From the NCBI RefSeq assembly GCF_000474215.1, contig NZ_BAUC01000041.1:1-42390 (forward strand): DNA of 42,390 bases. The letters are read 5' to 3'. Source of the DNA: Edwardsiella hoshinae NBRC 105699 = ATCC 33379 (GTDB lineage: Bacteria; Pseudomonadota; Gammaproteobacteria; Enterobacterales; Enterobacteriaceae). The notes below the pieces were generated by a model that worked only from the letters and a program-made list of their open reading frames with translations, had not been told where the DNA came from and searched no databases. A program made the translations under genes and the position numbers. Below, one piece after another: positions 34,396-42,390 of the stretch. The number at the start of each line of letters is the position of its first letter. Within the stretch, counting starts at the first letter, position 1.

Positions 34396-34438
34396 TTTAC
34401 CTTTGGGTATTGATAAAGAGATTACCCACGGGTATATT
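34396..34438 (+). promoter_or_regulatory. pL with operators oL
   Basis: Promoter TTGATA (34410-34415), 17 bases, TATATT (34433-34438). Two operators of the oR type: TTTACCTTTGGGTATT (34396-34411) and ATTACCCACGGGTATATT (34421-34438), the second filling the promoter spacer and -10. CI bound here blocks the rightward early operon that runs to int. Confidence 0.85.
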
Positions 34439-34466
34439 TACCCCATCGAGACGGAACACAGTCTCC

Positions 34467-34506
34467 CGCTCTTTAACAATGAGGTTCTCTTCTGAAGACA
34501 GAAGAG
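34467..34506 (+). promoter_or_regulatory. nutL: boxA and boxB
   Basis: boxA CGCTCTTTAACA (34467-34478) is followed 8 bases later by boxB (34487-34506): CTCTTCTG, AAGA, CAGAAGAG. The boxB apex G-AAGA-C parallels the G-AACA-C of nutR, consistent with one N protein reading both. Confidence 0.85.
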
Positions 34507-34538
34507 CCAAAGCGTAAGCAGGCTTTGGGATTGGGTGA

Positions 34539-34715
34539 ATGCGCAGGCTGATGCGCACCCATGTTGAGGCAGCCAATGATGCCGTGAAAATCGGCACATA
34601 CAACAAAGGCAACGTAGAAACAGCTGCGAACGTTGCAATCCGGAGTTCAGCACCGGACACCCAATCACCAAAGTCTGCTAAGGGGAATGATCATGAACGC
34701 ACGACAGCGCTATAA
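34539..34715 (+). CDS. Possible leader ORF before N
   Basis: 58 codons starting MRRLMRTHVEAANDAVKIGTY and ending 23 bases inside the N gene. The upstream GGGTGA is a poor binding site. It could be translated between nutL and N, but the sequence may also be plain leader. Confidence 0.3.
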   Translation: MRRLMRTHVEAANDAVKIGTYNKGNVETAANVAIRSSAPDTQSPKSAKGNDHERTTAL

Positions 34716-34932
34716 CGCTCGCCGCATGGCCGAGTTTAACGCACGAAAGGGAAGTGAAGCCGCAGCCGGTCGCAAGCTGGAAGAGGCCATCGGTGGCTGC
34801 TCTATCCGGGTTCTGAATGCCGTCGCGGTGCCTAAGCGTAAGCCGAAAGAAACCGGCTCTATCTGCATGCCTGACGTGGCAATTTATTACGCTGGGTATC
34901 GTAAACAATCTGATGTTAGTGCTAGGGGGTGA
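34693..34932 (+). CDS. N: Early antitermination protein N, P22-like
   Basis: 79 residues from the ATG at 34693 (AAGGGG upstream). The N-terminus (MNARQRYNARRMAEFNARKG) is the arginine-rich boxB-binding helix. The C-terminus (ICMPDVAIYYAGYRKQSDVSAR) matches the end of P22 N as I remember it (LLPGVALYAAGHRKSKQ). It is the first substantial gene after pL and nutL. It should bind both boxB hairpins and let early transcription pass terminators such as 35222-35241. Confidence 0.82.
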   Translation: MNARQRYNARRMAEFNARKGSEAAAGRKLEEAIGGCSIRVLNAVAVPKRKPKETGSICMPDVAIYYAGYRKQSDVSARG

Positions 34933-34933
34933 T

Positions 34934-35194
34934 ATGGATATTGGTGAGTGTGAAATCCATGCGTACAAGTCAGACATGGTTAATGCAATTCGTTGTTCTA
35001 TCTCTTCGATGTTAGTCAATGGTCTTGGGACTGTTTCTGCGGCAGAGGTTGTTATGGAGTTTTTAGCTCCAATGTCTCAACTGGGAATTACTGACCAAGA
35101 AATTTATGACATGTTAAATGACGCGACCGGCTCATCCTCTGATGAAGATGATGTTATTGGTGAGTTGATGATTGAGTTTGGTGGTGAAGATTAA
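34934..35194 (+). CDS. Unassigned acidic protein after N
   Basis: 86 residues from the ATG at 34934, with AGGGGG 7 bases upstream; the frame is open further back through N but without a binding site. Helical and acidic, ending SSSDEDDVIGELMIEFGGED. Function unknown. Confidence 0.65.
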   Translation: MDIGECEIHAYKSDMVNAIRCSISSMLVNGLGTVSAAEVVMEFLAPMSQLGITDQEIYDMLNDATGSSSDEDDVIGELMIEFGGED

Positions 35195-35221
35195 CTGAAA
35201 CAATAGCGCCTTGTACCACTT

Positions 35222-35241
35222 GGGGGTTCGCCCCCTTTTTT
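35222..35241 (+). terminator. Early terminator (tL1-like)
   Basis: GGGGG, loop TTCG, CCCCC, then TTTTTT. It lies downstream of N and its neighbour, where N-modified polymerase must read through to reach the recombination genes. Confidence 0.85.
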
Positions 35242-35287
35242 ATAAAGGGCATACGGTGCCTTTCATAAAAAACAAACGGAGAAGCCC

Positions 35288-35425
35288 ATGATGAATTATG
35301 CCATCGCGGGCGGAACCTTCATGGGTTCTGCTCAACGACCACATCTGTCCGACATTATCGAAAACGCAAAGAAAGCGATCAAAAAGCTGATCGACATCTT
35401 AAACCAACCAGGCAACCCCCTATGA
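35288..35425 (+). CDS. Short pL-operon protein, kil position
   Basis: 45 residues (MMNYAIAGGTFMGSAQRPHL and a basic helix IIENAKKAIKKLIDIL). GGAG lies 8 bases upstream. Size, helix and place resemble lambda kil, which blocks cell division, but sequence likeness is slight. The stop overlaps the next ATG. Confidence 0.5.
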   Translation: MMNYAIAGGTFMGSAQRPHLSDIIENAKKAIKKLIDILNQPGNPL

Positions 35426-35541
35426 ACACTTACACGAAGCGATTGCTATCTGCATTAGGTCGCAAGGCGTTAGTAGAAAAAGATAACGTCCTGTGGAGTG
35501 TGATTATGGGAATGGCTAAGGCCAATGGAGGGGTACGGTGA
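35422..35541 (+). CDS. Tiny protein in coupled chain
   Basis: 39 residues, MNTYTKRLLSALGRKALVEK and onward. ATGA overlap with the gene before and GTGA overlap with the gene after point to real translation. Function unknown. Confidence 0.45.
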   Translation: MNTYTKRLLSALGRKALVEKDNVLWSVIMGMAKANGGVR

Positions 35542-35855
35542 ATAACAGCGAAAAGATGCTAGATACCTACCTAAAAAATTACGCCAACGCGCTGGGAGAG
35601 GAAGACATTATCTCTCGCAACGCTGAATTTATCGCATCACGCATGCGCGCTACCGATTTTCTCGCGGTAATCAAATCATCTGATCTACTTAATGGGGATA
35701 AGGCAGCGCAGGATGCAGTAGCGCAGTCAGATTGGGCTGATGAGTATTTCAGTAACGTGATTTATGACATGGCCGTTCGAATTGCCCAAATGGAACGAGC
35801 CAACGAGGTGGACACCGCGATTAACGATCCGAATCCGTATAGCGAGGTGGCATGA
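35538..35855 (+). CDS. Unassigned protein before the exonuclease
   Basis: 105 residues from a GTG; GGAGGGG lies 6 bases upstream. All-helical and acidic ([32 protein letters not shown]). Its stop overlaps the start of the exonuclease gene, so a recombination-related role is possible, but nothing direct shows it. Confidence 0.65.
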   Translation: MNNSEKMLDTYLKNYANALGEEDIISRNAEFIASRMRATDFLAVIKSSDLLNGDKAAQDAVAQSDWADEYFSNVIYDMAVRIAQMERANEVDTAINDPNPYSEVA

Positions 35856-36676
35856 TGCAACCCGGCATATACCCGTTCATCTCCAACCACGATTACCACC
35901 ACGGCGCCGGGATTAGCAAATCACAGCTCGACCTGATCGCCGAGTGCCCCGCCCTACTTCCTTGGCAAAAAAACGCCCCTGTCGATGAAGAAAAAACAGG
36001 GGCGCTAGACTTCGGCACCGCCTTTCACTGCCTGTGCCTTGAGCCGGAAGAATTCGATAAACGATATGCAGTGGCGCCTGTTGTGAATCGACGCACCGCC
36101 AAGGGAAAGGAGGAAGAGGCGGCGTTTATTGCAGAGTGCGCCTCTATGGGAATACAACCGCTGTCGGCAGAAGATGCGGCCAAGCTGCGAATGATGTACG
36201 ACAGCGCAATGGCTCATCCTCTCGCGCGGTGGATGCTTGAGTCATCCGGACAGTGTGAATCCTCCATCTATTGGGAGGACGATGAAACCGGCGTTCTGTG
36301 CCGGTGCAGGCCAGACAAAATCATCACCGACTTCCATTGGCTGATCGACGTCAAGACGACGGCAGACATGGATAAATTTAGCCGCTCATTCTACGACTAT
36401 CGCTACCACGTTCAGGACGCCTTCTACACCGATGGATACAAGAGACAGGTTTGCGAACAGCCTGTTTTTGCATTCCTCGTTGTCAGCACGTCGATCAACT
36501 GCGGCAGATACCCGGTGAACGTCTTCATCCTTGACCAGCAAGCCAAGGACGCCGGGCGAGCCGAATATCAGCGAAATCTACGCACCTATCGCGAATGCCT
36601 GGATTCAAACGAATGGCCTGGCATTAAAACCCTATCACTGCCCCGCTGGGCAAAGGAATTACGAAATGACCAATAA
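35852..36676 (+). CDS. recE: RecE-like 5'-3' exonuclease
   Basis: 274 residues, the size of the RecE C-terminal nuclease (full RecE is much longer). The start ([30 protein letters not shown]) is the typical S-K-S-x-L-x-x-x-x-x-C-P segment. The PD-(D/E)xK core includes Glu136, Asp155, and D166-V-K168 in LIDVKTT, followed by [11 protein letters not shown]. It chews one strand of double-stranded ends for RecT. Its stop overlaps RecT. Confidence 0.9.
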   Translation: MMQPGIYPFISNHDYHHGAGISKSQLDLIAECPALLPWQKNAPVDEEKTGALDFGTAFHCLCLEPEEFDKRYAVAPVVNRRTAKGKEEEAAFIAECASMGIQPLSAEDAAKLRMMYDSAMAHPLARWMLESSGQCESSIYWEDDETGVLCRCRPDKIITDFHWLIDVKTTADMDKFSRSFYDYRYHVQDAFYTDGYKRQVCEQPVFAFLVVSTSINCGRYPVNVFILDQQAKDAGRAEYQRNLRTYRECLDSNEWPGIKTLSLPRWAKELRNDQ

Positions 36677-37469
36677 CCAACAGCCTCCGATCGCAACGGC
36701 AGATTTGCAGAAGGCACAGTCGCAAACGCCAGCGATAAAGCCAGACCAGAAGCTGATCAACTTCATCAACCAGCCAAGCATGAAAGGTCAGATTGCTGCG
36801 GCGCTTCCCCGCCACATGGCTCCCGATCGCATGATCCGAATCATCACCACGGAGATTCGCAAAACCCCTGCACTTGCTACCTGCGACATGCAGAGCTTTA
36901 TCGGTGCTGTGGTTCAGTGTTCACAGCTTGGCCTTGAGCCGGGCGGAGCATTGGGGCATGCCTACCTGCTCCCGTTTGGAAATGGCAAGGCTAAGTCCGG
37001 GCAGTCAAACGTCCAGCTTATCATCGGCTATCGCGGCATGATCGACCTGGCTCGCCGCTCCGGGCAAATCGTCAGTATTTCAGCCCGCACCGTTCGCGAT
37101 GGCGATCAATTCCACTACGAATACGGCCTTGATGAAACGCTAAAGCACGTTCCAGGAGATAACGAGTCCTCCCCCATTACTCACGTATACGCAGTCGCCA
37201 AGCTGAAAGATGGCGGCGTGCAGTTCGAAGTAATGACGTTCAACCAGATCGAAAAGGTTCGCGGGCAAAGCAAGGCCGGAAACAATGGGCCATGGCAAAC
37301 CCACTGGGAGGAAATGGCAAAGAAAACGGTCATTCGCCGCCTGTTCAAATACCTTCCCGTCAGCATCGAAATGCAAAAGGCCGTCATTCTCGACGAGAAA
37401 GCCGAAGCCAATATCGATCAAGAAAACGCCTCGGTAATTAGCGCCGAGTTCTCTGTGGTTGAAGAGTAA
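36666..37469 (+). CDS. recT: RecT single-strand annealing protein
   Basis: 267 residues from the ATG at 36666, 11 bases before the end of the exonuclease gene; the frame is open 45 codons further up inside that gene. The core [65 protein letters not shown] and [16 protein letters not shown] is that of RecT. It anneals strands produced by the exonuclease during phage recombination. Confidence 0.95.
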   Translation: MTNNQQPPIATADLQKAQSQTPAIKPDQKLINFINQPSMKGQIAAALPRHMAPDRMIRIITTEIRKTPALATCDMQSFIGAVVQCSQLGLEPGGALGHAYLLPFGNGKAKSGQSNVQLIIGYRGMIDLARRSGQIVSISARTVRDGDQFHYEYGLDETLKHVPGDNESSPITHVYAVAKLKDGGVQFEVMTFNQIEKVRGQSKAGNNGPWQTHWEEMAKKTVIRRLFKYLPVSIEMQKAVILDEKAEANIDQENASVISAEFSVVEE

Positions 37470-37509
37470 CGATTAACGCATGGCGGCAATGGCCGCCTTT
37501 GGAGTGATG

Positions 37510-37773
37510 ATGGGTGATTGTGGTGAAGATTACAGCGCTATTCGCGAGCGCAACAAAAAGAATAAAAATGATCGACTGCAACAGAACAAGGATTTAATTA
37601 ATTCATCTGGAATTAAATATAAAGTTGATTCATCTGGCTCTATGCATTTTGAGACGCCGAACGGAAAAGTTATTTTTTATCCAACAACAAACAAGATTCA
37701 GCATAAACAAAGAATCATGTTTGGCGGTGCAAAGAAAGCAATTGATTACATCAATAAGCAATGGAGGGAGTGA
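37510..37773 (+). CDS. Unassigned small protein after RecT
   Basis: 87 residues from the second ATG of a pair, with GGAG 5 bases upstream. A basic N-half (RERNKKNKNDRLQQNKDL) and a compact C-half (GKVIFYPTTNKIQHKQRIMFGGAKKAIDYI). Function unknown. Confidence 0.65.
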   Translation: MGDCGEDYSAIRERNKKNKNDRLQQNKDLINSSGIKYKVDSSGSMHFETPNGKVIFYPTTNKIQHKQRIMFGGAKKAIDYINKQWRE

Positions 37774-37775
37774 TG

Positions 37776-38285
37776 ATGAGCCAGGTAGACAAACAGGCAC
37801 TGCGTAAAGCGGCAATGAATGCAACTCATGGTCCGTGGGAAGAGGATGAATGCGGAAATGTGTTGATTGTGCGCGACGGCATAGCTACATCCTTGCTGAC
37901 TAGTGTAGTTGGTTACGACACGTCAGGGCTAGAGGATATTCGTAATGCCGTGTTCATCGCCGCAGCTAACCCCGCCACCATGCTAGCGCTGCTGGATGAA
38001 AACGAGGCACTAGAGAAGCGCGTGGCAGAGCTGGCGGAGGAAATAGCAAATCTAAAAGCAAAAGCCTTGTATTGGGACGCAGACAACACCGAATCTTCTT
38101 ATGAAGACCCCACAGACATTGCCAATGACCTAGATCTTAATCCGGGTGACCATTTCTATGTTCAGGTGGCATATCTCGACAAAGACAGGGAATACATTGT
38201 CAACGATGACAGGTCAGTGTCCTGTACTCAACTAGTTGATAACAGCGCTGCTGTAGCCCAAAAGCTGTTGGAGGCCAAAGCATGA
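37776..38285 (+). CDS. Ead/Ea22-like protein
   Basis: 169 residues from the second of two adjacent ATGs, GGAGGGAG upstream. The pattern LRKAAMNATHGPWEED..., VFIAAANPATMLALLDENEALEKRVAELAEE is the Ead/Ea22-like family common in lambdoid accessory regions. A coiled coil covers about 75-100. Role unknown. Confidence 0.8.
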   Translation: MSQVDKQALRKAAMNATHGPWEEDECGNVLIVRDGIATSLLTSVVGYDTSGLEDIRNAVFIAAANPATMLALLDENEALEKRVAELAEEIANLKAKALYWDADNTESSYEDPTDIANDLDLNPGDHFYVQVAYLDKDREYIVNDDRSVSCTQLVDNSAAVAQKLLEAKA

Positions 38286-38905
38286 AAGAGCGCCCGATTA
38301 TTTTCAACGACGAGATGATTCGCGCCATCCTCGACGGTCGCAAGACCATGACCAGGCGGCCGATGAAAGGCGTAATACCAGACAATGGCCTTTGGTTGAA
38401 AAAGCCAACCAAAACACGGAGTGGGATAACCACTCACGTCATGGATGCGCCTAAACACGGATTGTGCCCGTTCGGTGCAGTAGGTGATCGCCTGTGGGTG
38501 CGCGAGGCATTTCAAGGCCCTTTATTCGACGAAGATCAGGTACAGGAATATTGGGAAGATAGCTCAAGATTTGAGAATCCAGAATTCTGCGAATACAGAG
38601 CAGACGGTAATCATGAGCCGGAATATTTCGACGCTGACGACAACCTGCGTCATGGGTGGAGACCATCTATCCACATGCCTCGCTGGGCATCACGTATCAC
38701 GCTGGAGATAACCGACGTCCGCGTAGAGCGCCTACAGGACATCACAGAAGAGGATGCGCAAGCTGAGGGGGTAACACTCAGTAATCCGCAAATCATGTCG
38801 CACAAAGACGAATTCAGCCAACTATGGGGGGAGATCTATGGTGGTGATGGATGGCGTAGTAATCCCTGGGTGTGGGTAATCGCATTTCGGCGTGTTGAGC
38901 AGTAA
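38282..38905 (+). CDS. ASCH/PUA-like accessory protein
   Basis: 207 residues. [26 protein letters not shown] at the start and the [36 protein letters not shown]-type middle (here [14 protein letters not shown]) are the ASCH-like family often misnamed morphogenetic protein. ASCH domains are expected to bind nucleic acid. It overlaps Ead by ATGA. Confidence 0.78.
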   Translation: [207 protein letters not shown]

Positions 38906-38915
38906 GGAGATATTG

Positions 38916-39221
38916 ATGTGTAAAAAATATAGATTAACCGACGCTCAAGTGTACACCTTACGCAGAATGCGCATTGGGACGCGGTTTTTCATGCAGCACG
39001 ATGCCCGGCGCGGACAAGAAGAACGCGGTAACTCCAGAATTAACTGCCCTTCGCTTCCTGTTTTATTCAGGCTTGGATTGGTCGATTTTTGCAGTGATTG
39101 CTTAAAGCAGAAAGGGACGTGGTACAGAGTCAGATTAACGTCAGACGGCATAGCAGCTTCCGGCCTTGCCCAATTGAAAAAAGAACAGCGTCAAAGTGCT
39201 GGCGCAAGTAAGGGGGAGTGA
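38916..39221 (+). CDS. Unassigned accessory protein
   Basis: 101 residues from the ATG at 38916, with AAGGAG 8 bases upstream. LTDAQVYTLRRMRIGTRFFM then a compact region that looks like a small winged fold (LPVLFRLGLVDF...VRLTSDGI). Function unknown. Confidence 0.65.
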   Translation: MCKKYRLTDAQVYTLRRMRIGTRFFMQHDARRGQEERGNSRINCPSLPVLFRLGLVDFCSDCLKQKGTWYRVRLTSDGIAASGLAQLKKEQRQSAGASKGE

Positions 39222-39463
39222 TGGCTACCAACGAAATTCTTATCGTTAACAAAATTGGTCGAGCTGACGGTGATTACGGATGCTACTGCCCTCACTGTGG
39301 CAAACCAATGTTCTTCAGAGAGGATGAACTGGAAGACATCCGCGGCTCCCAGTACCAGCATTCTAGAGTGATAAACCTCATAACTGGCGAACGGTGCGAT
39401 GGCTGGCTGGAGGTGTCGTCCAGTGCTGGTTACTCGCGAATATTGTTCGATCAGGGGGTGTGA
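39221..39463 (+). CDS. Small zinc-ribbon-like protein
   Basis: 80 residues from the ATG at 39221 (AGGGGGAG upstream). Y-C-P-H-C-G-K at about residue 23 is a zinc knuckle. No further family known. Confidence 0.65.
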   Translation: MATNEILIVNKIGRADGDYGCYCPHCGKPMFFREDELEDIRGSQYQHSRVINLITGERCDGWLEVSSSAGYSRILFDQGV

Positions 39464-39464
39464 G

Positions 39465-39728
39465 ATGGTTAAGCTGACCAAGAAAGAAAGAGCATGGATA
39501 GACGAACTTCAGGCTGTCCTAAATAGGTGTCCGTCGCCGAAGAAGATCGGCTTTTACACCACAGGCAACCGGTTTCTCATGCTGTACGACCTACGTCGTA
39601 TTGATGATGTCACAGAAGTCCTAGACAACCAGGGGTCTTCGGATTGGTGTACGGCTGTTTGTGATGTCGGGGCCGATATTGAGGAGAGGATTACCTTTCC
39701 ATCCCCTATTGAATCCACTGCTGGATAA
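39465..39728 (+). CDS. Unassigned accessory protein
   Basis: 87 residues from the ATG at 39465 (AGGGGG upstream). KKIGFYTTGNRFLMLYDLRRIDDV followed by an acidic end; contains paired Cys. Function unknown. Confidence 0.6.
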   Translation: MVKLTKKERAWIDELQAVLNRCPSPKKIGFYTTGNRFLMLYDLRRIDDVTEVLDNQGSSDWCTAVCDVGADIEERITFPSPIESTAG

Positions 39729-39738
39729 GGACTAACCC

Positions 39739-40158
39739 ATGACCACGATTACCAAAGAGCAGTTAATGGCTGACATTGCTCACGCAGAAGAAAAAGCAAA
39801 GTCGCTATGTGGGCCATGTGCTGATGATCACGTACGCCTAGCTCACTGGCTACGTATCGCGCTGGCGTCGATGGAGGCTGAGCCGGTGGCGTATTTAAAC
39901 CGTTTTACCGGTCGTTCGTTTGAGTTAGGACAGATGCCTGGAGCAGATAAAGATCCAGACGTATACATTCCGCTCTATGCCGCCCCGCCAGTGCCTGCAA
40001 CAGAGCACTCAATAAGCGAAAATTCTGTCCATGATTTGTTTTTGCGGGCAAAGGCGCTGATGTATCAATCAGGCGGTTCGCCTATCGAACACTCACTAAA
40101 TCCTGTTGATGCATGGCTGTTTGAAGCTGAGCGACCAAGAAGCAGGCCGAACCTGTAA
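39739..40158 (+). CDS. Accessory protein with Ead-type tail
   Basis: 139 residues. N-terminal helix (KEQLMADIAHAEEKAKSLCG) then LASMEAEPVAYLNR and PLYAAPPVPA, a combination common in variable phage accessory proteins. Function unknown. Confidence 0.65.
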   Translation: MTTITKEQLMADIAHAEEKAKSLCGPCADDHVRLAHWLRIALASMEAEPVAYLNRFTGRSFELGQMPGADKDPDVYIPLYAAPPVPATEHSISENSVHDLFLRAKALMYQSGGSPIEHSLNPVDAWLFEAERPRSRPNL

Positions 40159-40207
40159 GCCCTGCTTACAAGTTGCCAGCAGCACAACAGCATGAGGTTA
40201 AGCGGTA

Positions 40208-40432
40208 GTGAAGCACATCATCCGAAACGCAAAATCAGACACAGAGAGAGCGGCCGCACAGGCCGCTTTGTCTAGGCATCAACAAACATTCGGAGACTAT
40301 GGCGTACAGAAAAAGATATTCATCTATCGAGTTAAATTTGGTGGCGTAGTTATCCCGGTAGATATCGTTAATCGTCGTAGCTCATATGTGGCTACGGTTC
40401 GTAATGGTCATGTTGGATTGGGGAGGGTGTGA
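40208..40432 (+). CDS. Unassigned small protein
   Basis: 74 residues from a GTG start with a weak AGCGGT upstream. Basic helix followed by a strand-rich half (KKIFIYRVKFGGVVIPVDIV). The stop overlaps the next gene. Confidence 0.5.
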   Translation: MKHIIRNAKSDTERAAAQAALSRHQQTFGDYGVQKKIFIYRVKFGGVVIPVDIVNRRSSYVATVRNGHVGLGRV

Positions 40433-40629
40433 TGATCACAATCATCGACGAGAATAACCTCGTTACCGAGGATGGGGTGGAGTTGGTGGCTGAGGTTATT
40501 GATGACAATTTTCTAATGTGTACCGATTGCTACTTTCAATATTGTGAAGGGTGTGACGACGCGCCATGCTCACCTCACCTTAGAACTGACGGCCGTGACG
40601 TAATCTTCGTGGAGAAAAACCCATGTTGA
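40432..40629 (+). CDS. Small Cys-rich protein
   Basis: 65 residues from the ATG at 40432 (GGGAGGG upstream). C-T-D-C-Y-F-Q-Y-C-E-G-C-D-D-A-P-C suggests a metal site. Function unknown. Confidence 0.55.
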   Translation: MITIIDENNLVTEDGVELVAEVIDDNFLMCTDCYFQYCEGCDDAPCSPHLRTDGRDVIFVEKNPC

Positions 40630-40904
40630 CACGACTACAGGCGCTGCAAAACAAAGAGGTAGCCAGAGCGCTAGGCCACTTAACCTTCATGGGTATCAAC
40701 TGCAAGCGAAACCACGGTGCAATCCGCTATACGGTAGATGGGGCTTGTATAGAGTGCCGCAAGATAAGCAACCGACACACCCAGGCGAGACTAAAGCAAA
40801 AACGCAAGCAGATGGATAAGGGCGTAGTCGCTGGGCCATGCTTCGATGCTCCGGTCATGATCATGGGATTCCCTGGGAGGGTTTTGCATGAGTCCAGATG
40901 TTAA
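40623..40904 (+). CDS. Small basic protein with CxxC
   Basis: 93 residues. GINCKRNHGAIRYTVDGACIECRKI has the spacing of a small zinc site, followed by a very basic helix (HTQARLKQKRKQMDKG), so nucleic-acid binding is plausible. Overlaps the gene before by 7 bases. Confidence 0.6.
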   Translation: MLTRLQALQNKEVARALGHLTFMGINCKRNHGAIRYTVDGACIECRKISNRHTQARLKQKRKQMDKGVVAGPCFDAPVMIMGFPGRVLHESRC

Positions 40905-40931
40905 TTATCCATATTTAACCAGAGAGGGAAC

Positions 40932-41027
40932 ATGAAACCTGATCACTACATCGCTCTCGCAAGGCTGCTTAAGGCAGCCTTTTTATTGCACTGTTTTCCA
41001 TTTCTGTTAGCGCTTCTCTGGAGGTAA
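40932..41027 (+). CDS. Tiny hydrophobic peptide before the excisionase-like gene
   Basis: 31 residues, MKPDHYIALARLLKAAFLLH then a hydrophobic end. AGAGAGGGAA lies upstream. Its end carries the GGAGGT that serves the next gene. May be a coupling leader peptide. Confidence 0.4.
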   Translation: MKPDHYIALARLLKAAFLLHCFPFLLALLWR

Positions 41028-41031
41028 TACC

Positions 41032-41379
41032 GTGGATAGTTACTCGTTAACACTAAAGGAAGCGTGCGAGTTCCTTGGCATCTCTCGTCCAACCGCAACG
41101 GCGTGGATCAAATCTGGCCGACTCATGGTGACCCGTAAGAACCCGGAAAAACGTCAATCACAGTATTTGACAACTCGACAGGCCTGTATTGCCGCTCTCA
41201 ACTCACCGCTGCATACTGTAGCGGTGAGCGCGGCAGGTGACATAGAGGAGAAAACATGTCCATCTTCCGCAGAGGTAAGATCTGGTACGCCAGCATCAGC
41301 ATACCAGGCAAGAAAAGAGTTAAAGAATCTCTTGGGACAACGGACAAGCGGCAAGCTCAGGAGCTGCACGACAAGCTGA
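41032..41379 (+). CDS. Excisionase-like helix-turn-helix protein
   Basis: 115 residues from a GTG, GGAGGT 6 bases upstream. Residues 5-56 ([35 protein letters not shown]) are a MerR/Xis-type winged helix. Position directly before int supports an excisionase. The frame runs 124 bases into int; the last 41 residues are low in complexity and may be a by-product of the overlap. Confidence 0.65.
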   Translation: MDSYSLTLKEACEFLGISRPTATAWIKSGRLMVTRKNPEKRQSQYLTTRQACIAALNSPLHTVAVSAAGDIEEKTCPSSAEVRSGTPASAYQARKELKNLLGQRTSGKLRSCTTS

Positions 41380-42390
41380 AGTCTCAATTATGGAGGGTTG
41401 ATCGGCTTGGTGAAATGCCTGACTTTACGTTCGAAGAGGCCGCGTTACGGTGGCTTGAGGAGAGGAGCGATAAAAAATCACTGGACACAGATAAGAGCCT
41501 GATTGGCTTCTGGCTCCAACATTTTGAGGGCGTCAACCTCAAAGATATTGATGAAGCTAAGATCTACAAAGCGGTCAACAAAATGACAAACCGTCGTCAT
41601 TATGAGAACTGGAAGATTTCAGCCGCCTCCGCAGAAAAGAAAGGGGAGAAGCCATCCCCTTTCAAACCAAAGGCTGCGTCAGTTTCTACCAAAGCTGCGC
41701 ACCTAACATTGCTGAAATCAATCATGCGCGCAGCAGAACGTGAATGGAAGTGGATTGATAAAGCCCCGCTGATTAAAGTGCCTCAGCCAAAAAACCGCCG
41801 GGTAAGATGGCTTGAACCCCATGAGGCTAAGCGCTTGATTGAAGAGTGCCATGAACCACTAAAATCCGTTGTCACGTTTGCTCTAGCTACAGGGCTTCGT
41901 CGATCAAACATCATCAACTTGGAGTGGCAACAAATTGACATGTCCAGGAAGGTTGCATGGATCAATCCAGAGGACAGCAAATCAGGGAGAGCTATTGGCG
42001 TAGCGCTAAATGAAACGGCGATTAGAGTCCTTCTTTCCCAAATGGGGCGCCACAACAAGTATGTTTTTGTGCACACCAATGCCGCGACAAGACCAGATGG
42101 GAGCAAGACGCCAAAGGTGAGGAAAATGCGCGTTGATGACAACTCGGCATGGAATAGCTCTCTAAAAAGAGCGGGGATCGATAACTTCCGCTTTCATGAC
42201 CTACGACATACTTGGGCAAGTTGGTTGGTTCAATCAGGAGTTCCGTTATCAATTCTACAGGAGATGGGGGGATGGGAGTCTATCGAGATGGTGAGACGTT
42301 ATGCGCATTTAGCGCCTAACCATTTAACCGAACATGCGTGCCAAATCGACTCAATCATGGGAGAAGATGTCCCAAATCTGTCCCAGGAAA
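41256..42390 (+). CDS. int: Tyrosine integrase, 3' end beyond the window
   Basis: 378 codons are visible and no stop is reached. The N-terminal arm-binding start ([27 protein letters not shown]) is followed by a core-binding domain (about 57-165) and the catalytic domain: Arg215 in TGLRRSN, Lys242 in EDSKSG, His314 and Arg317 in HDLRHTW, Trp340 and Tyr349 in RRYAHL. All catalytic residues are present. GAGGAG lies 5 bases before the ATG. It points out of the prophage toward the unseen attachment site, so it should recombine within the tRNA gene. Confidence 0.95.
   Translation, partial: MSIFRRGKIWYASISIPGKKRVKESLGTTDKRQAQELHDKLKSQLWRVDRLGEMPDFTFEEAALRWLEERSDKKSLDTDKSLIGFWLQHFEGVNLKDIDEAKIYKAVNKMTNRRHYENWKISAASAEKKGEKPSPFKPKAASVSTKAAHLTLLKSIMRAAEREWKWIDKAPLIKVPQPKNRRVRWLEPHEAKRLIEECHEPLKSVVTFALATGLRRSNIINLEWQQIDMSRKVAWINPEDSKSGRAIGVALNETAIRVLLSQMGRHNKYVFVHTNAATRPDGSKTPKVRKMRVDDNSAWNSSLKRAGIDNFRFHDLRHTWASWLVQSGVPLSILQEMGGWESIEMVRRYAHLAPNHLTEHACQIDSIMGEDVPNLSQE

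Overview
The window is almost entirely one tailed-phage prophage, of the kind carried by Enterobacterales, with about 0.8 kb of flanking DNA on the left. The right end is cut: the integrase gene runs off the window, so the right attachment site is not seen. The genome is a mosaic. Head genes are HK97/P27-like. The contractile tail and baseplate genes follow the order of phage Mu (sheath, tube, frameshifted chaperone, tape measure, N, P, 45, 46, 47, 48, fibre, fibre assembly). The control region is lambdoid. Shigella phage SfV is the best-known phage of this design. The host species cannot be fixed from the sequence; the tRNA-Gly, boxA and promoter sequences are those of an enterobacterium.

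Layout: 1-775 flank with a tRNA terminator; 776-822 a 3' fragment of a tRNA-Lys(CUU)-like gene, the likely left attachment site; 1303-1689 a lone AT-rich lipoprotein gene on the + strand. From 2238 to 21128 the minus strand carries tail fibre, baseplate, tail, neck, capsid, portal and terminase genes (listed right to left in order of transcription), interrupted by a PH-domain cargo gene at 8861-9238. From 21242 to 24452 come HNH nuclease, Rz/Rz1, an antirepressor cassette with two tandem hairpin leaders, a SAR endolysin and an S21-like pinholin. From 24490 to 25533 lie tandem terminators, a structured non-coding stretch, two tRNA genes and a candidate late promoter overlapping the end of Q. 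From 25534 to 32478 the minus strand carries Q, nin-type genes, a Rha/KilA antirepressor, a frameshifted ninB, small membrane proteins, DnaB helicase, a replication initiator holding an iteron origin, CII and a Cro-type protein.

At 32479-32580 a tripartite operator separates cro (minus) from cI (plus). After cI, in the position lambda uses for rexAB, lies an unassigned membrane-anchored protein (33324-34223), then a terminator. pL with two operators (34396-34438) drives the rightward early operon: nutL, a P22-type N, small genes, a RecE-like exonuclease, RecT, a run of small accessory genes, an Xis-like protein and the integrase.

The parts fit a complete lambdoid switch: CI binds oR and oL; N acts at matching nutL and nutR sites (boxA identical, boxB loops of the same pattern); CII lies in the pR operon; Q acts on a late promoter whose transcript passes the tRNAs and two terminators before lysis and structural genes. 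Signs of decay or unusual design are a one-base loss in ninB, one tRNA with an abnormal anticodon arm, and an endolysin with Ser where the catalytic Thr is usual. The least explained elements are the rex-position gene, the paired antirepressor leaders, and the 76-nt hairpin between the tRNAs and the lysis genes.
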